In this document: positions 6,920-13,855 of the stretch, piece after piece
Numbering within the stretch: the first letter of the stretch is position 1
Layout of the letters: every line of letters starts with the position of its first letter
Source: Pelotomaculum sp. UBA4789
GTDB taxonomy: Bacteria; Bacillota; Desulfotomaculia; Desulfotomaculales; Pelotomaculaceae
Assembly (NCBI GenBank): GCA_002402945.1
Contig: DHGV01000052.1
Span: 1-22,598, forward strand
Length of the DNA: 22,598 nucleotides
Reading direction: 5' to 3'
Made by a program: the position numbers and the translations under genes
The notes under the pieces: generated by a model
Told to the model about the DNA's origin: nothing
What the model saw: only the letters and a program-made list of their open reading frames with translations
The model's database searches: none

Positions 6920-8680
6920 ATGCTGAAAAATAGATTGTGGGCCGCCGCCGGGCTTTTGTTGTTACTGCTCTGGGCGCCGCTGCCCGACGCCGCGGCGGGC
7001 GTGCCCCATGTCACCCCGGAAATGCAGAGTGCCGATTTCTGGACAAACAAGCTGGCGGACCCGGACGCTGTGATCATGAGCCAGCGTGAAATAGCGGCTT
7101 TTAACCGTGATATTGTCAGAGCACTGCCCGATCTGGTATATGACCTGACTGAATATCCAGCTTATTTAAGCGGGGAGAAGCTGACGGAACTTGTGAACAA
7201 GCGGCCGTTTCCCGCAGATGAAGACAGGTATGCAAACGGGGCTCTGGTCGAAAGGACTTATTATGATTATCTGCTGAGCCAGATGAACCTGGACGGAATA
7301 AGGGCAAAAAATGAGGTTGACTGCGCGGTTACGGTCAGAAGGACCAATATCAGGACTTTCCCGACGGCTGATGAATCGCTGGAAGCGCCGGACGACGTGG
7401 AATTTGACCTGTTCCAGGAGACGGCGGTCGGGCCGGCTGAGCCCGTGCTGATCTTGAACCGCAGCCTGGACGGCAGGTGGTGCTTCGTGCAGGTATACAA
7501 TTACAACGGCTGGATGCCCGCCGCTGACCTGGCTGTGGCCGCGGACAAAGACAGCTGGCTTGAGTATGTGCAACCGGATCAATACCTGGTAGTGACGGGC
7601 AACAGGATCGAGCTGAACTATGCCCCGGCTGATCAGGGTGTGGAACAGGTCGGATTTACAATGGGCACAAGGATCCCTCTGGCCGTCAGGAATATTGACG
7701 ATGTCGTGGCTGCTGCCGGTGTTTACCTAGTCAAACTGCCTACGCGCGGTGATCATGGGGAACTGGTGCTGAAGATGTCCACGGTGCCGGCAGGCAGCGA
7801 TGTCATGGTCGGCTATATGCCTTACACCAGGGCAAATATCATCGTGCAGGCCTTCAAGATTTTGGGTGAGCGCTACGGCTGGGGCGGCATGTTCGACGCC
7901 AGGGACTGCTCCGCCTTTGTCATGGATGTGTACCGGAGTTTCGGCCTGATGCTGCCAAGAAACGGTGACGAGCAGGAACAGTCAGCCGGCAGGACCGTGA
8001 GTTTTGCATCGCTCGGTACAGGTCAGCGCTATGAACTGCTTGACTCACTGCTGCCGGGCGCCTCGCTGCATACTCCCACCCACGAGATGCTCTACCTGGG
8101 TGAACACGAGGGGCTGCATTACGTGATCCATGACATCACCTCGTATGGCGACCCGGATTGGGTGAATGCCGACGGTTCGCTGGCCAGAGTTGAGCTGAAC
8201 AGGGTGACGGTCACGGACCTATCCCTGACCCTGCGGAGCGGCAGGACCATCATCGATAGTCTTACGGGCGGCAAGCAGGTTGAATCCGGCGCCGCGGCGG
8301 CGGCCGCCGCCTCCGAATTTAACGTGAAGGTGTTTGTAAACGGCAGGGTGGTGCGGTTCCCGGATGAGAAGCCCTACCTCGACAGCTCAACCGACAGGGT
8401 TTACATGCCCGTGCGGTTTGTGTCAGAGGCCCTGGGCGCAGATGTGGAATGGCTGCAGGAGCAGCAGAATATATCGATCAACAAAGGGAAAATGCTGATC
8501 CTGATGCATTCCGGCAGCAGGGATGTTTATGTTGACGGTCAGATCTACGCGCTCGACGCGCCGCTGCGAATGGTAAACGGCAGGAACATGATCCCCCTGC
8601 GATTTGTCAGCGAAGCCCTCGGCGCGGCAGTGGAGTGGACGGCGGACAGCAGTGGCGGCAGGGTGGACATCACAGAGTAA
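6920..8680 (+). CDS. Secreted SH3 / NlpC-P60 (C40) cell-wall hydrolase with copper-amine-oxidase-like C-terminal domain
   Basis: The 586-residue protein starts at ATG 6920, with GTGGAGG 9 nt upstream. A signal peptide (LLLLLLWAPLPDAAAG) precedes a predicted cleavage near residue 27. Residues about 130-210 form an SH3-like region (TVRRTNIRTFP ... WCFVQVYNYNGWMPAADL). A second beta-rich segment follows to about 300. The NlpC/P60 peptidase domain (about 305-440) shows GERYGWGG, the catalytic C330 in RDCSAFVMDVYR, and H388 in TPTHEMLYLG. After an alanine-rich linker, the C-terminus (about 470-586) has the copper-amine-oxidase N-domain pattern twice: PVRFVSEALGADVEW and PLRFVSEALGAAVEW. These domains are common in exported clostridial proteins and probably anchor or bind wall polymer. 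The predicted role is cleavage of stem-peptide bonds in peptidoglycan (family knowledge). Confidence 0.92.
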   Translation: MLKNRLWAAAGLLLLLLWAPLPDAAAGVPHVTPEMQSADFWTNKLADPDAVIMSQREIAAFNRDIVRALPDLVYDLTEYPAYLSGEKLTELVNKRPFPADEDRYANGALVERTYYDYLLSQMNLDGIRAKNEVDCAVTVRRTNIRTFPTADESLEAPDDVEFDLFQETAVGPAEPVLILNRSLDGRWCFVQVYNYNGWMPAADLAVAADKDSWLEYVQPDQYLVVTGNRIELNYAPADQGVEQVGFTMGTRIPLAVRNIDDVVAAAGVYLVKLPTRGDHGELVLKMSTVPAGSDVMVGYMPYTRANIIVQAFKILGERYGWGGMFDARDCSAFVMDVYRSFGLMLPRNGDEQEQSAGRTVSFASLGTGQRYELLDSLLPGASLHTPTHEMLYLGEHEGLHYVIHDITSYGDPDWVNADGSLARVELNRVTVTDLSLTLRSGRTIIDSLTGGKQVESGAAAAAAASEFNVKVFVNGRVVRFPDEKPYLDSSTDRVYMPVRFVSEALGADVEWLQEQQNISINKGKMLILMHSGSRDVYVDGQIYALDAPLRMVNGRNMIPLRFVSEALGAAVEWTADSSGGRVDITE

Positions 8681-8716
8681 AACGTGTCAGGGGAACGGTT
8701 CTTCTGATACGTTTTT
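8679..8716. repeat. Dispersed palindromic repeat doubling as terminator
   Basis: AAAACGTGTCAG and CTGATACGTTTT pair over 12 bp with one wobble around GGGAACGGTTCTT, and a further T follows. It overlaps the stop codon of the NlpC/P60 gene and is a close relative of the 4536-4572 element (ACGTGAC arms). Confidence 0.8.
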
Positions 8717-8731
8717 CAGGAGGGATAATCC

Positions 8732-9187
8732 TTGAAGAAGCATCCGGATCAGATACAGGCAGGAGAAATAACCGAGATCTATTATAAACTAAAAACCGGA
8801 CTGAGAGACCTCGGGTTTGTTCTGGAGTGGCGCGGTACGGCCCAGGCCCTGCAGTTTAACCTGCCTGATGAATACGACATATACAGTACTAAAAAATGGG
8901 ACAACCTTGGTGCTATTCAGTATTATGGCAGCGATGATTCCGGGGAGCAGCCGCCCCGCTCGCTTGGTATAAAATTCTATCGAGCCAACCTTCCCAGTGA
9001 AAGGTGGCTGAAGGAACTGGAGGCAATAAGAGAAAACCCGTACCGGCAGGATAAAATCACAGGGCCGGCGGTCAGTGAGGGCTCCTTGCAAATACAGTTT
9101 ATTTTTAATGATTACGATAAGGATGCACTGGCTTTTATTGATGGGTTATTAAGCTTACTTAAAAGCCTGTTGATAGCGGGCAAATGA
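8732..9187 (+). CDS. Hypothetical protein
   Basis: The 151-residue soluble protein is not recognised. TTG 8732 is chosen as the start because AGGAGGG (8718-8724) lies 7 nt upstream. It has no signal peptide or clear membrane segment. It appears mixed alpha/beta: an N-terminal helix (GEITEIYYKLKTGLRDLG), central strands with aromatic residues (LEWRGTAQALQFNLPDEYDI, AIQYYG), and a leucine-rich C-terminal helix (ALAFIDGLLSLLKSLL). It follows the NlpC/P60 gene but is separated from it by a terminator-like repeat, so co-transcription is doubtful. Codon use is like its neighbours. A real gene is likely from the strong ribosome binding site and length. Confidence 0.75.
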   Translation: MKKHPDQIQAGEITEIYYKLKTGLRDLGFVLEWRGTAQALQFNLPDEYDIYSTKKWDNLGAIQYYGSDDSGEQPPRSLGIKFYRANLPSERWLKELEAIRENPYRQDKITGPAVSEGSLQIQFIFNDYDKDALAFIDGLLSLLKSLLIAGK

Positions 9188-9224
9188 AGACAATGAAAGC
9201 GGCCCTTGGTCCCAGAAAGGGAAA

Positions 9225-9296
9225 AGGGGACACATCCGATTTCAGAGGAACTGGGACACATCCGAATTCAGGATATGTCCCCAATAAATGTCCCCG
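9225..9296. repeat. Nested GGGGACACATCC/GGATATGTCCCC palindromic repeat
   Basis: An inner hairpin, GGGACACATCC (9253-9263) and GGATATGTCCC (9271-9281), loop GAATTCA, sits inside a second pair: GGGGACACAT (about 9226-9235) and AAATGTCCCC (about 9286-9295). It is the complete form of the element cut off at the window start. It lies between the convergent hypothetical gene and the ArsC/Spx-like gene. Confidence 0.8.
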
Positions 9297-9318
9297 ATAG
9301 CGGTATGGGCTATGCAAA

Positions 9319-9663
9319 CTACAGCAGGGTTTCCATTTTTTCCGGTTCAAACCCTACCACCAGTATTTTCCCGTCGGTCAGCAGCGGGCGGAACATGGCC
9401 TTGGGATTGGCGGCCAGGTACGCCGCAGCCTCACTCTCCGTGAAGTTACTTGCGTCAACGCCTACTTCCCTGTAGGTCCTGCTTTTGGGGTTCACCAGGT
9501 CTTTGACGGAAATGCCGCCCAACCCGGCCAGTTCAAAAAGCTCCGCGGCAGTGGGCGGTTTTTTAAGGATATCCATGTAAGTAAAATCCACGCTTTTTTC
9601 CGAAAGCCACGCTTTCGCTTTCCGGCAGGTCGTTCAGGTGGGGAAGCAGTATAATTTCAGCAA
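9319..9663 (-). CDS. ArsC/Spx-like redox protein, predicted selenoprotein (UGA-encoded Sec10)
   Basis: Read from TTG 9663, with AAAGGAGG (9680-9673) 9 nt upstream, the frame begins MLKLYCFPT, meets TGA at 9636-9634, and continues in frame as TTCRKAKAWLSEKSVDFTYM to TAG at 9319. ArsC/Spx-family (COG1393) proteins begin with a strand, then C-x-x-C-RKA, with the first Cys the redox or arsenate-reducing residue; TGA lies exactly there, giving U-T-T-C-RKA. The rest fits the family: PPTAAELFELA helix, VNPKSRTYREVG, the ESEAAAYLAANPKAMFRPLL segment with the conserved RP, and GKILVVGF. Total 114 residues with Sec, the usual family length. A SECIS-like hairpin follows the TGA. If Sec is not inserted, only a redox-dead fragment from GTG 9591 could form. 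Whether it reduces arsenate, disulfides, or acts as a regulator is unknown. The gene abuts a truncated AraC-type gene. Confidence 0.82.
9601..9617 (-). promoter_or_regulatory. Candidate bacterial SECIS element
   Basis: On the minus strand CGAAAGC (9617-9611), loop GTG (9610-9608) and GCTTTCG (9607-9601) form a perfect 7-bp hairpin. The loop begins with G, and 23 nt separate it from the TGA codon (9636-9634). Bacterial SECIS elements recognised by SelB are stem-loops shortly downstream of UGA with a G at the top of the loop. An alternative fold pairs GAAAG (9622-9618) with CTTTC (9606-9602) around an 11-nt loop. The hairpin is seen in sequence; the role is inferred. Confidence 0.65.
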
Positions 9664-9683
9664 GTTTATTATCCTCCTTTATA

Positions 9684-10322
9684 GATGCTTATGATTACGG
9701 TTTTGAATACCCGGAGGTTTTCAGCAGGGCCTTTAAAAAGCAATTTGGCATTTCACCTGCGGCATACAGAAAAGAGAAGGTCGATGTGAACAAGGTTGAC
9801 AGGGCTTCCGTGGTTGAGCGCGATATTGTCAATTATCAAGGTGTCCTGACGCTGAAAGGTACTTTTGTCTATCTGGAAGAGCTATGTTTAGAGGGTGTTT
9901 CCCTGGAAGTTAATGTGCATCACAGCAGCTTCGAGCCATTGATGAAATCAACCGGTGAACAATTTTTGATGGAGTCGCAAAAGGCAGGCGGGTTTAAGAA
10001 TGACAATTTCTATACAGTAGTTAACCGCCATGATGAAGACAACGGCGAGTATACCGTGTTTTTCGGGATGGAGGCCGAACCGGGCCCCCGGGAAATCGAA
10101 TTCCTGAATCGCAAGGTCCCGTCCGGGTGGTATGCAGTCTTTTCTTACCACGGCGATATGTTTGACATCAGGGAAACGTTTACTGATGACCTGTACCGCT
10201 GGATTATGGTGAAAGAGGTTGAGCTTAATCCAAACGGGATTGGCATGTTGTACATATATGAAAGTGACTATCCACAGACCCTTGATGTGAAGATTTTGGT
10301 ACCGGTTAAAAATCCCGTATAG
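9684..10322 (+). pseudogene. 5'-truncated AraC-family regulator with C-terminal effector-binding domain
   Basis: In one frame from about 9684 the sequence reads AYDYGFEYPEVFSRAFKKQF, then GISPAAYR. This is the second helix-turn-helix half of an AraC/XylS domain, which normally needs about 60 more residues upstream. The frame runs on without a break into a GyrI-like effector-binding domain (about 155 residues: ERDIVNYQGVLTLKGTF, ... EYTVFFGMEAEPG ... SGWYAVFSYHGD ... DVKILVPVKNPV). The missing 5' part would lie where the ArsC/Spx-like gene now sits, and homology starts 3 nt past that gene's Shine-Dalgarno. The effector domain alone could still be made from GTG 9786 (weak GAAGG 5 nt upstream), so an orphan ligand-binding protein is an alternative. 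Confidence 0.8.
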
Positions 10323-10356
10323 TAAGCAAGAAATGTCATGAAGACCGCTTAAATTG

Positions 10357-10397
10357 AAGCTAAAACAGAATTAACAAATGTTATTCTATGTTAGCTT
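10357..10397 (+). terminator. Imperfect hairpin after the AraC-type remnant
   Basis: AAGCTAA and TTAGCTT (7 bp) enclose AGAA/TTCT and TAAC/GTTA pairings around an AAAT loop, followed by TTATATT. It may be a weak terminator or an operator of the dehydrogenase gene, whose Shine-Dalgarno lies just beyond. Confidence 0.4.
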
Positions 10398-10421
10398 TTA
10401 TATTAAATGGAGGGGGTTTTC

Positions 10422-11264
10422 ATGAAGAGTCTTAAAGGTAAAGTTGCCATAGTTACGGGCGCCAGCAGGGGCGTCGGGAAGGGAGTGGCACTGGGGCTGG
10501 CAGAGCATGGCACGGTTTATATTACAGGGCGTACGGAAAGAGGCGATATGTTACCGGATTTTCTGAAATTAACCGGCATTAACCAGACTGCTGAGGAAGT
10601 TGACAGGGTGGGCGGCGTTGGCATTGCTCATAAATGTGATCATGCCAGTGATGATCAGGTGGAGGAGCTCTTCAAAAGAGTCGAGGCTGAACAGGGCAGG
10701 TTGGATATATTGGTGAACAGTGCCTGGGCCGGCGGTGCGCATGTGATGGGCGGGTACTTTTTTAATACACCGTTCTGGGAGCAGCCGGTGTCGCTGTGGG
10801 ATGACAATTATACCGTCGGCCTGCGTTCCAATTACGTTGCGAGCCGGCTTGCCGCAAAGATTATGACTAAGCAAAAAAGCGGCCTGATCGTCAACATATC
10901 GTTTTATGGCGGCAGGCGTTATTTTAACAATGTTGCCTATGGTGTTTGCAAGGCCGCGGTTGATAAACTGTCTGCTGATACCGCACATGAGCTGAAAGAT
11001 TATGGAGTCTCGGTATTTTCCCTGTATCCGGGACAGGCCGGCACTGAGGGTCTGCTTGAGGCGGCAAAATATGATTCGAATTTCGATGTAAGTGCCATGG
11101 AAACCCCCCGGTTTGTGGGCAGATGTGTTGCTGCCCTGGCGGGTGCTGAAAATGCGATTGAGAATACCGGCAGAATCCTGATCACAGCCGAGCTGGCAGA
11201 GCATTACGGGTTCAGTGATGTTGACGGCAAGCAGCCAAAATCACTGAGAGGGCTTTTGTGGTAA
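10422..11264 (+). CDS. Short-chain dehydrogenase/reductase, DHRS1-like
   Basis: This 280-residue classical SDR has the nucleotide-binding TGASRGVG (about 13-20) after KGKVAIV, an acidic DHASDD segment, NSAWAG (the NNAG equivalent), the catalytic serine in NISFYGG and the YxxxK motif in AYGVCKAAVDKL. An inserted segment rich in aromatics (GGYFFNTPFWEQPVSLWDD) and the C-terminal SDVDGKQPKSLRGLLW resemble DHRS1-type members. It probably performs NAD(P)H-dependent carbonyl reduction; the substrate is unknown. ATG 10422 is chosen because GGAGGGGG lies about 7 nt upstream; an in-frame ATG at 10407 overlaps that site and is less likely. It stands alone on the plus strand and ends before a bidirectional hairpin. 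Confidence 0.92.
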   Translation: MKSLKGKVAIVTGASRGVGKGVALGLAEHGTVYITGRTERGDMLPDFLKLTGINQTAEEVDRVGGVGIAHKCDHASDDQVEELFKRVEAEQGRLDILVNSAWAGGAHVMGGYFFNTPFWEQPVSLWDDNYTVGLRSNYVASRLAAKIMTKQKSGLIVNISFYGGRRYFNNVAYGVCKAAVDKLSADTAHELKDYGVSVFSLYPGQAGTEGLLEAAKYDSNFDVSAMETPRFVGRCVAALAGAENAIENTGRILITAELAEHYGFSDVDGKQPKSLRGLLW

Positions 11265-11316
11265 GGCAGGTAGAAGGCAGCGTTTTCAGGCAGGGCAAAA
11301 CATTTTAGTAATTACG

Positions 11317-11364
11317 ACAGCGAGAGCCGTTCCCACTGTGTAAAATGGAGACGGTTCTCGCTGT
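11317..11364. repeat. Palindromic repeat with AGCCGTTCCC/ACGGTTCT core between convergent genes
   Basis: ACAGCGAGAGCCGTTCC and GGAGACGGTTCTCGCTGT form a long stem of about 14 bp plus 3 more after a bulge. It lies between the convergent dehydrogenase and VOC genes and could terminate both. The ACGGTTCTC core links it to the 4536 and 8679 elements, with different arms. Confidence 0.8.
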
Positions 11365-11377
11365 ATAAACAAGTAAC

Positions 11378-11827
11378 CTATCTCCAATTTTGGATCTCGA
11401 TAATGTTTCCTTCCGGATCCCTCGCATAGACAACCGTCAAAATGCCGACTCCTTCGATTTCTTTTTCCACAAGTTCCCCCAGTTTGCCGCCGCCATTTTC
11501 CAGGAGCTTTTGATAAAAGTGACGGACATCATCAACCGAGAAAGCAATGTGGGCAAAGCCTGGCTTGTTTATTTCAGAAGGTCCACTACTTTTAATTTGA
11601 CGGTTATATTGGAATATCTCTAAAGTCGGGCCGTCCGTGTACCCCGGCAGGCGCAGATGCCGGCCTTCTATATGGACTCCTTTTATGTTGGTGACCCGGT
11701 CGATCCAATCTCCATTGAGATCGCGTTCCGGATATACCGGTTCGCAACCAAAAACATCAATATAAAAACGGGCAAGCTTTTTCCAATCTCCCGCAACAAT
11801 GTTTGTATGGGTAAATTTCAATTTCAT
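11378..11827 (-). CDS. VOC-superfamily (glyoxalase/bleomycin-resistance-like) protein
   Basis: The 149-residue protein has two beta-alpha-beta-beta-beta halves typical of the vicinal-oxygen-chelate fold. The first is FTHTNIVAGDWKKLARFYID to the HIEGRHLRLPG and PTLEIFQY strands. The second runs from GFAHIAFSVDDVRHFYQKLL to VVYARDPEGNIIEIQNW. Candidate metal ligands are His in FTHTNI, Glu in TLEIFQ, His in GFAHIAF and Glu in NIIEIQ. ATG 11827 is chosen because GAGGGGG lies 10 nt upstream; an upstream in-frame start at 11863 includes that site and is unlikely. VOC proteins include lyases, isomerases, dioxygenases and resistance proteins; the sequence does not tell which. It converges on the dehydrogenase gene. 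Confidence 0.88.
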   Translation of the reverse strand: MKLKFTHTNIVAGDWKKLARFYIDVFGCEPVYPERDLNGDWIDRVTNIKGVHIEGRHLRLPGYTDGPTLEIFQYNRQIKSSGPSEINKPGFAHIAFSVDDVRHFYQKLLENGGGKLGELVEKEIEGVGILTVVYARDPEGNIIEIQNWR

Positions 11828-12061
11828 GTCTTTATGCCCCCTCAATATTGTGTGAAAATCCAATTTTTTCTTCAGGCCGGGCTTTCCTCTGCCGGGGCAG
11901 GATTGATTTAGTATAATCCAGGTTTAGGAATTCATATAGTCTAAAAGCACCACGCTGTGCACTATGTACAATCTTTATTCTATCTAAACCTATGATCAAC
12001 TACAAGAACCTGCAGTTTTTGTAATTCCAGCCCATAAATAGCAATTGGTCCTGTTTTCATA

Positions 12062-12091
12062 TTGACATGCCGGCGCATTCAGTTTTATGGT
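12062..12091 (+). promoter_or_regulatory. Candidate promoter for the ankyrin-aminotransferase pair
   Basis: TTGACA at 12062 matches the -35 consensus exactly; TATGGT follows after 18 nt as a 4/6 match to the -10. The start codon is 43 nt further on. No other feature stands out in 11864-12061. Confidence 0.4.
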
Positions 12092-12133
12092 AATATAGAT
12101 ATGGTTATTTTGAAGTGAAGAGGGGTAAGGTCC

Positions 12134-13012
12134 TTGGCAATTAATAAACTTATCAAAGCGGCTGGTGTGGGGGATCCGCCGGATAAGATCAGGTACCTGG
12201 TCAGGGAAAAAGGGATCGATGTCGACGTACGGGACGAAAACGGCATGAGCCCGCTGATATATGCCGCATTTTTTGGTCACGCTGATACTGTAAAAGAACT
12301 ATTGGACTGCGGGGCTGATGTCAACGCCTGCGGCAGCAACGGGGTTACCGCCTTGCTGGCCGCCCTGCAGAATGCCGCAAATGCGAATATCGCCAGGCTG
12401 CTGATGGACTGCGGGGCTGATGTCAACGCCGCCGATGGACAGGGCCTGACCCCGCTTATGACAGCCATCTATGCTGACAGTCTTGAGATGACGCTTTATC
12501 TGCTTAATAAAGGCGCGGACGTTAATATTAAAAACAGCAAAGGGTGGACCGCTCTCGATCTGGCCAAGCAGAAAGAGGACCGCAAAATGATTCAGGCCCT
12601 GCACAGAGCCGGTAATTTTCAAAATGCCGACCTGATCTATGCGGCCAGGATTGGCGATACAAACTGGCTGAACGAAATGATCAAAGCCGGCGCGGATGTG
12701 AATGGAAAGAATGAAAATCTGGAGGCGCCGCTTTTATGGGCAGCCTTCAACGGCCATATGAGAGTGGCCAAAATCCTGCTGGACAACGACGCCAGGATTA
12801 ATGACACGAGCAAAGCCGGGTGGAGCGCCCTGATGGCCGCTGTGGAAAGCGGCAGCGAACAGCTGGTAAAATTACTGCTGGCAAGGGGCGCGGATGTCAG
12901 TATTAAAATGGAATCCGGCGAGACAGCGCTGACCCTGGCTCAGGTAAATGAAAACAACGGCATCATCGAGCTGATTAATAATGCCGGAGATAGGGGAGAG
13001 AAATGGAGTTAG
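12134..13012 (+). CDS. Ankyrin-repeat protein
   Basis: The 292-residue protein consists almost wholly of ankyrin repeats, about eight in all. Recognisable units include NGMSPLIYAAFFGHADTVKE (about residues 36-55), NGVTALLAALQNAANANIAR, QGLTPLMTAIYADSLEMTLY, KGWTALDLAKQKEDRKMIQA, EAPLLWAAFNGHMRVAKILL and AGWSALMAAVESGSEQLVKL, joined by the standard (D/K)xGADVN turns. There is no signal peptide or catalytic domain, so it is likely a cytoplasmic protein-binding scaffold. TTG 12134 is chosen because GGGGTAAGG lies just upstream. Its last 10 bases overlap the aminotransferase gene (ATGGAGTTAG), so the two are translationally coupled. The partner protein is unknown. Confidence 0.93.
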   Translation: MAINKLIKAAGVGDPPDKIRYLVREKGIDVDVRDENGMSPLIYAAFFGHADTVKELLDCGADVNACGSNGVTALLAALQNAANANIARLLMDCGADVNAADGQGLTPLMTAIYADSLEMTLYLLNKGADVNIKNSKGWTALDLAKQKEDRKMIQALHRAGNFQNADLIYAARIGDTNWLNEMIKAGADVNGKNENLEAPLLWAAFNGHMRVAKILLDNDARINDTSKAGWSALMAAVESGSEQLVKLLLARGADVSIKMESGETALTLAQVNENNGIIELINNAGDRGEKWS

Positions 13013-13845
13013 CTTATCTGAACGGCTGGCTGGGTTCGCTGGAGGACGCAGTGGTTTCAGTCAATGACCGCGGCTATAATTTTGGTGACGGCATCTACGA
13101 AGTTGTGCGGGCATACAGAGGGGTGATGTTCGCCCTGGAAGAACACCTGGAGCGCCTGGCGATGAGCGCGGCGGTCGTGGAAATAGACCTGCCCTGGGGG
13201 CGGGCGGAACTGCAGGAGATTACGGCAGGAGTTCTCGCCGAGAGCGGGATTAAAGATGCAACGGTGTACATCCAGGTGACCCGCGGCACGGCGCCCAGGG
13301 ATCACCTTTCCGGGGCGGACATGCGGCCAAACCTGCTGGTTACGGTGCGGCATATCACTGAGATAGATCCTGTATTGTACAGTGAAGGCATTAAAGCCAT
13401 AACCATGCCAGAGTTCCGGTGGCAGCTGTGCCATGTAAAATCCATTTCGCTGCAGGCCAGTGTGCTGGCCAAGCGCCGGGCCAGCCGGGCCGGGGCTGTA
13501 GAGGCTATTTTTATCCTGCCGGACGGGACGGTTACAGAAGGCGCTTCCAGCAATGTTTTTATTGTTAAAGATGGTGTACTAATGACTCACCCGGCAGACA
13601 ACAGGATCTTACCGGGCGTTTTGCGGCACTTTGTCCTCAAGGTAGCTGAGACTTTAAATACAGCGGTGAAAGTGCAGCCATATAATATATTAGAATTGAA
13701 AAAGGCGGATGAAGTTTTCATTACCGGCACCGTGGCTGAAATTGTGCCGGTGATAAATGTGGACGGGAAAACAATCGGGAACGGCAGGCCCGGACCTGTG
13801 ACAGCAGGTCTTCATAAAGGTTATTCCGCACTGCGCAAGCGCTGA
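13003..13845 (+). CDS. dat: D-amino-acid aminotransferase (PLP class IV)
   Basis: This 280-residue fold-type-IV aminotransferase shows VNDRGYNFGDGIYEVVRAY (about 20-38) at the N-terminus, EEHLERLAMSA, the YIQVTRGTAPRDH segment, and the PLP lysine in the CHVKSISLQASVLAKRRA region. TVTEGASSNVFIVKDG and FITGTVAEIVPV follow. The RDH after TRG and the length of about 280 favour D-alanine transaminase (Bacillus Dat-like) over IlvE or aminodeoxychorismate lyase. The family converts D-alanine and 2-oxoglutarate to pyruvate and D-glutamate for peptidoglycan. CHVKSISLQ replaces the more usual CDIKSLNLL, so substrate range is not certain. It overlaps the ankyrin gene by 10 bases and converges on hisF with a 10-nt gap. 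Confidence 0.88.
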   Translation: MELAYLNGWLGSLEDAVVSVNDRGYNFGDGIYEVVRAYRGVMFALEEHLERLAMSAAVVEIDLPWGRAELQEITAGVLAESGIKDATVYIQVTRGTAPRDHLSGADMRPNLLVTVRHITEIDPVLYSEGIKAITMPEFRWQLCHVKSISLQASVLAKRRASRAGAVEAIFILPDGTVTEGASSNVFIVKDGVLMTHPADNRILPGVLRHFVLKVAETLNTAVKVQPYNILELKKADEVFITGTVAEIVPVINVDGKTIGNGRPGPVTAGLHKGYSALRKR

Positions 13846-13855
13846 GCAGTCAGGA

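Noticed and set aside
9685..9788. Out-of-frame ATG 9685 frame over the AraC remnant
   Set aside because: It runs about 34 codons and stops, with no homology, while the overlapping frame encodes an unmistakable AraC HTH segment.
12277..12468. DNA repeat from near-identical GGACTGCGGGGCTGATGTCAA strings at about 12305 and 12412
   Set aside because: These are codon-level echoes of the ankyrin repeat unit (DCGADVNA), not an independent DNA element.
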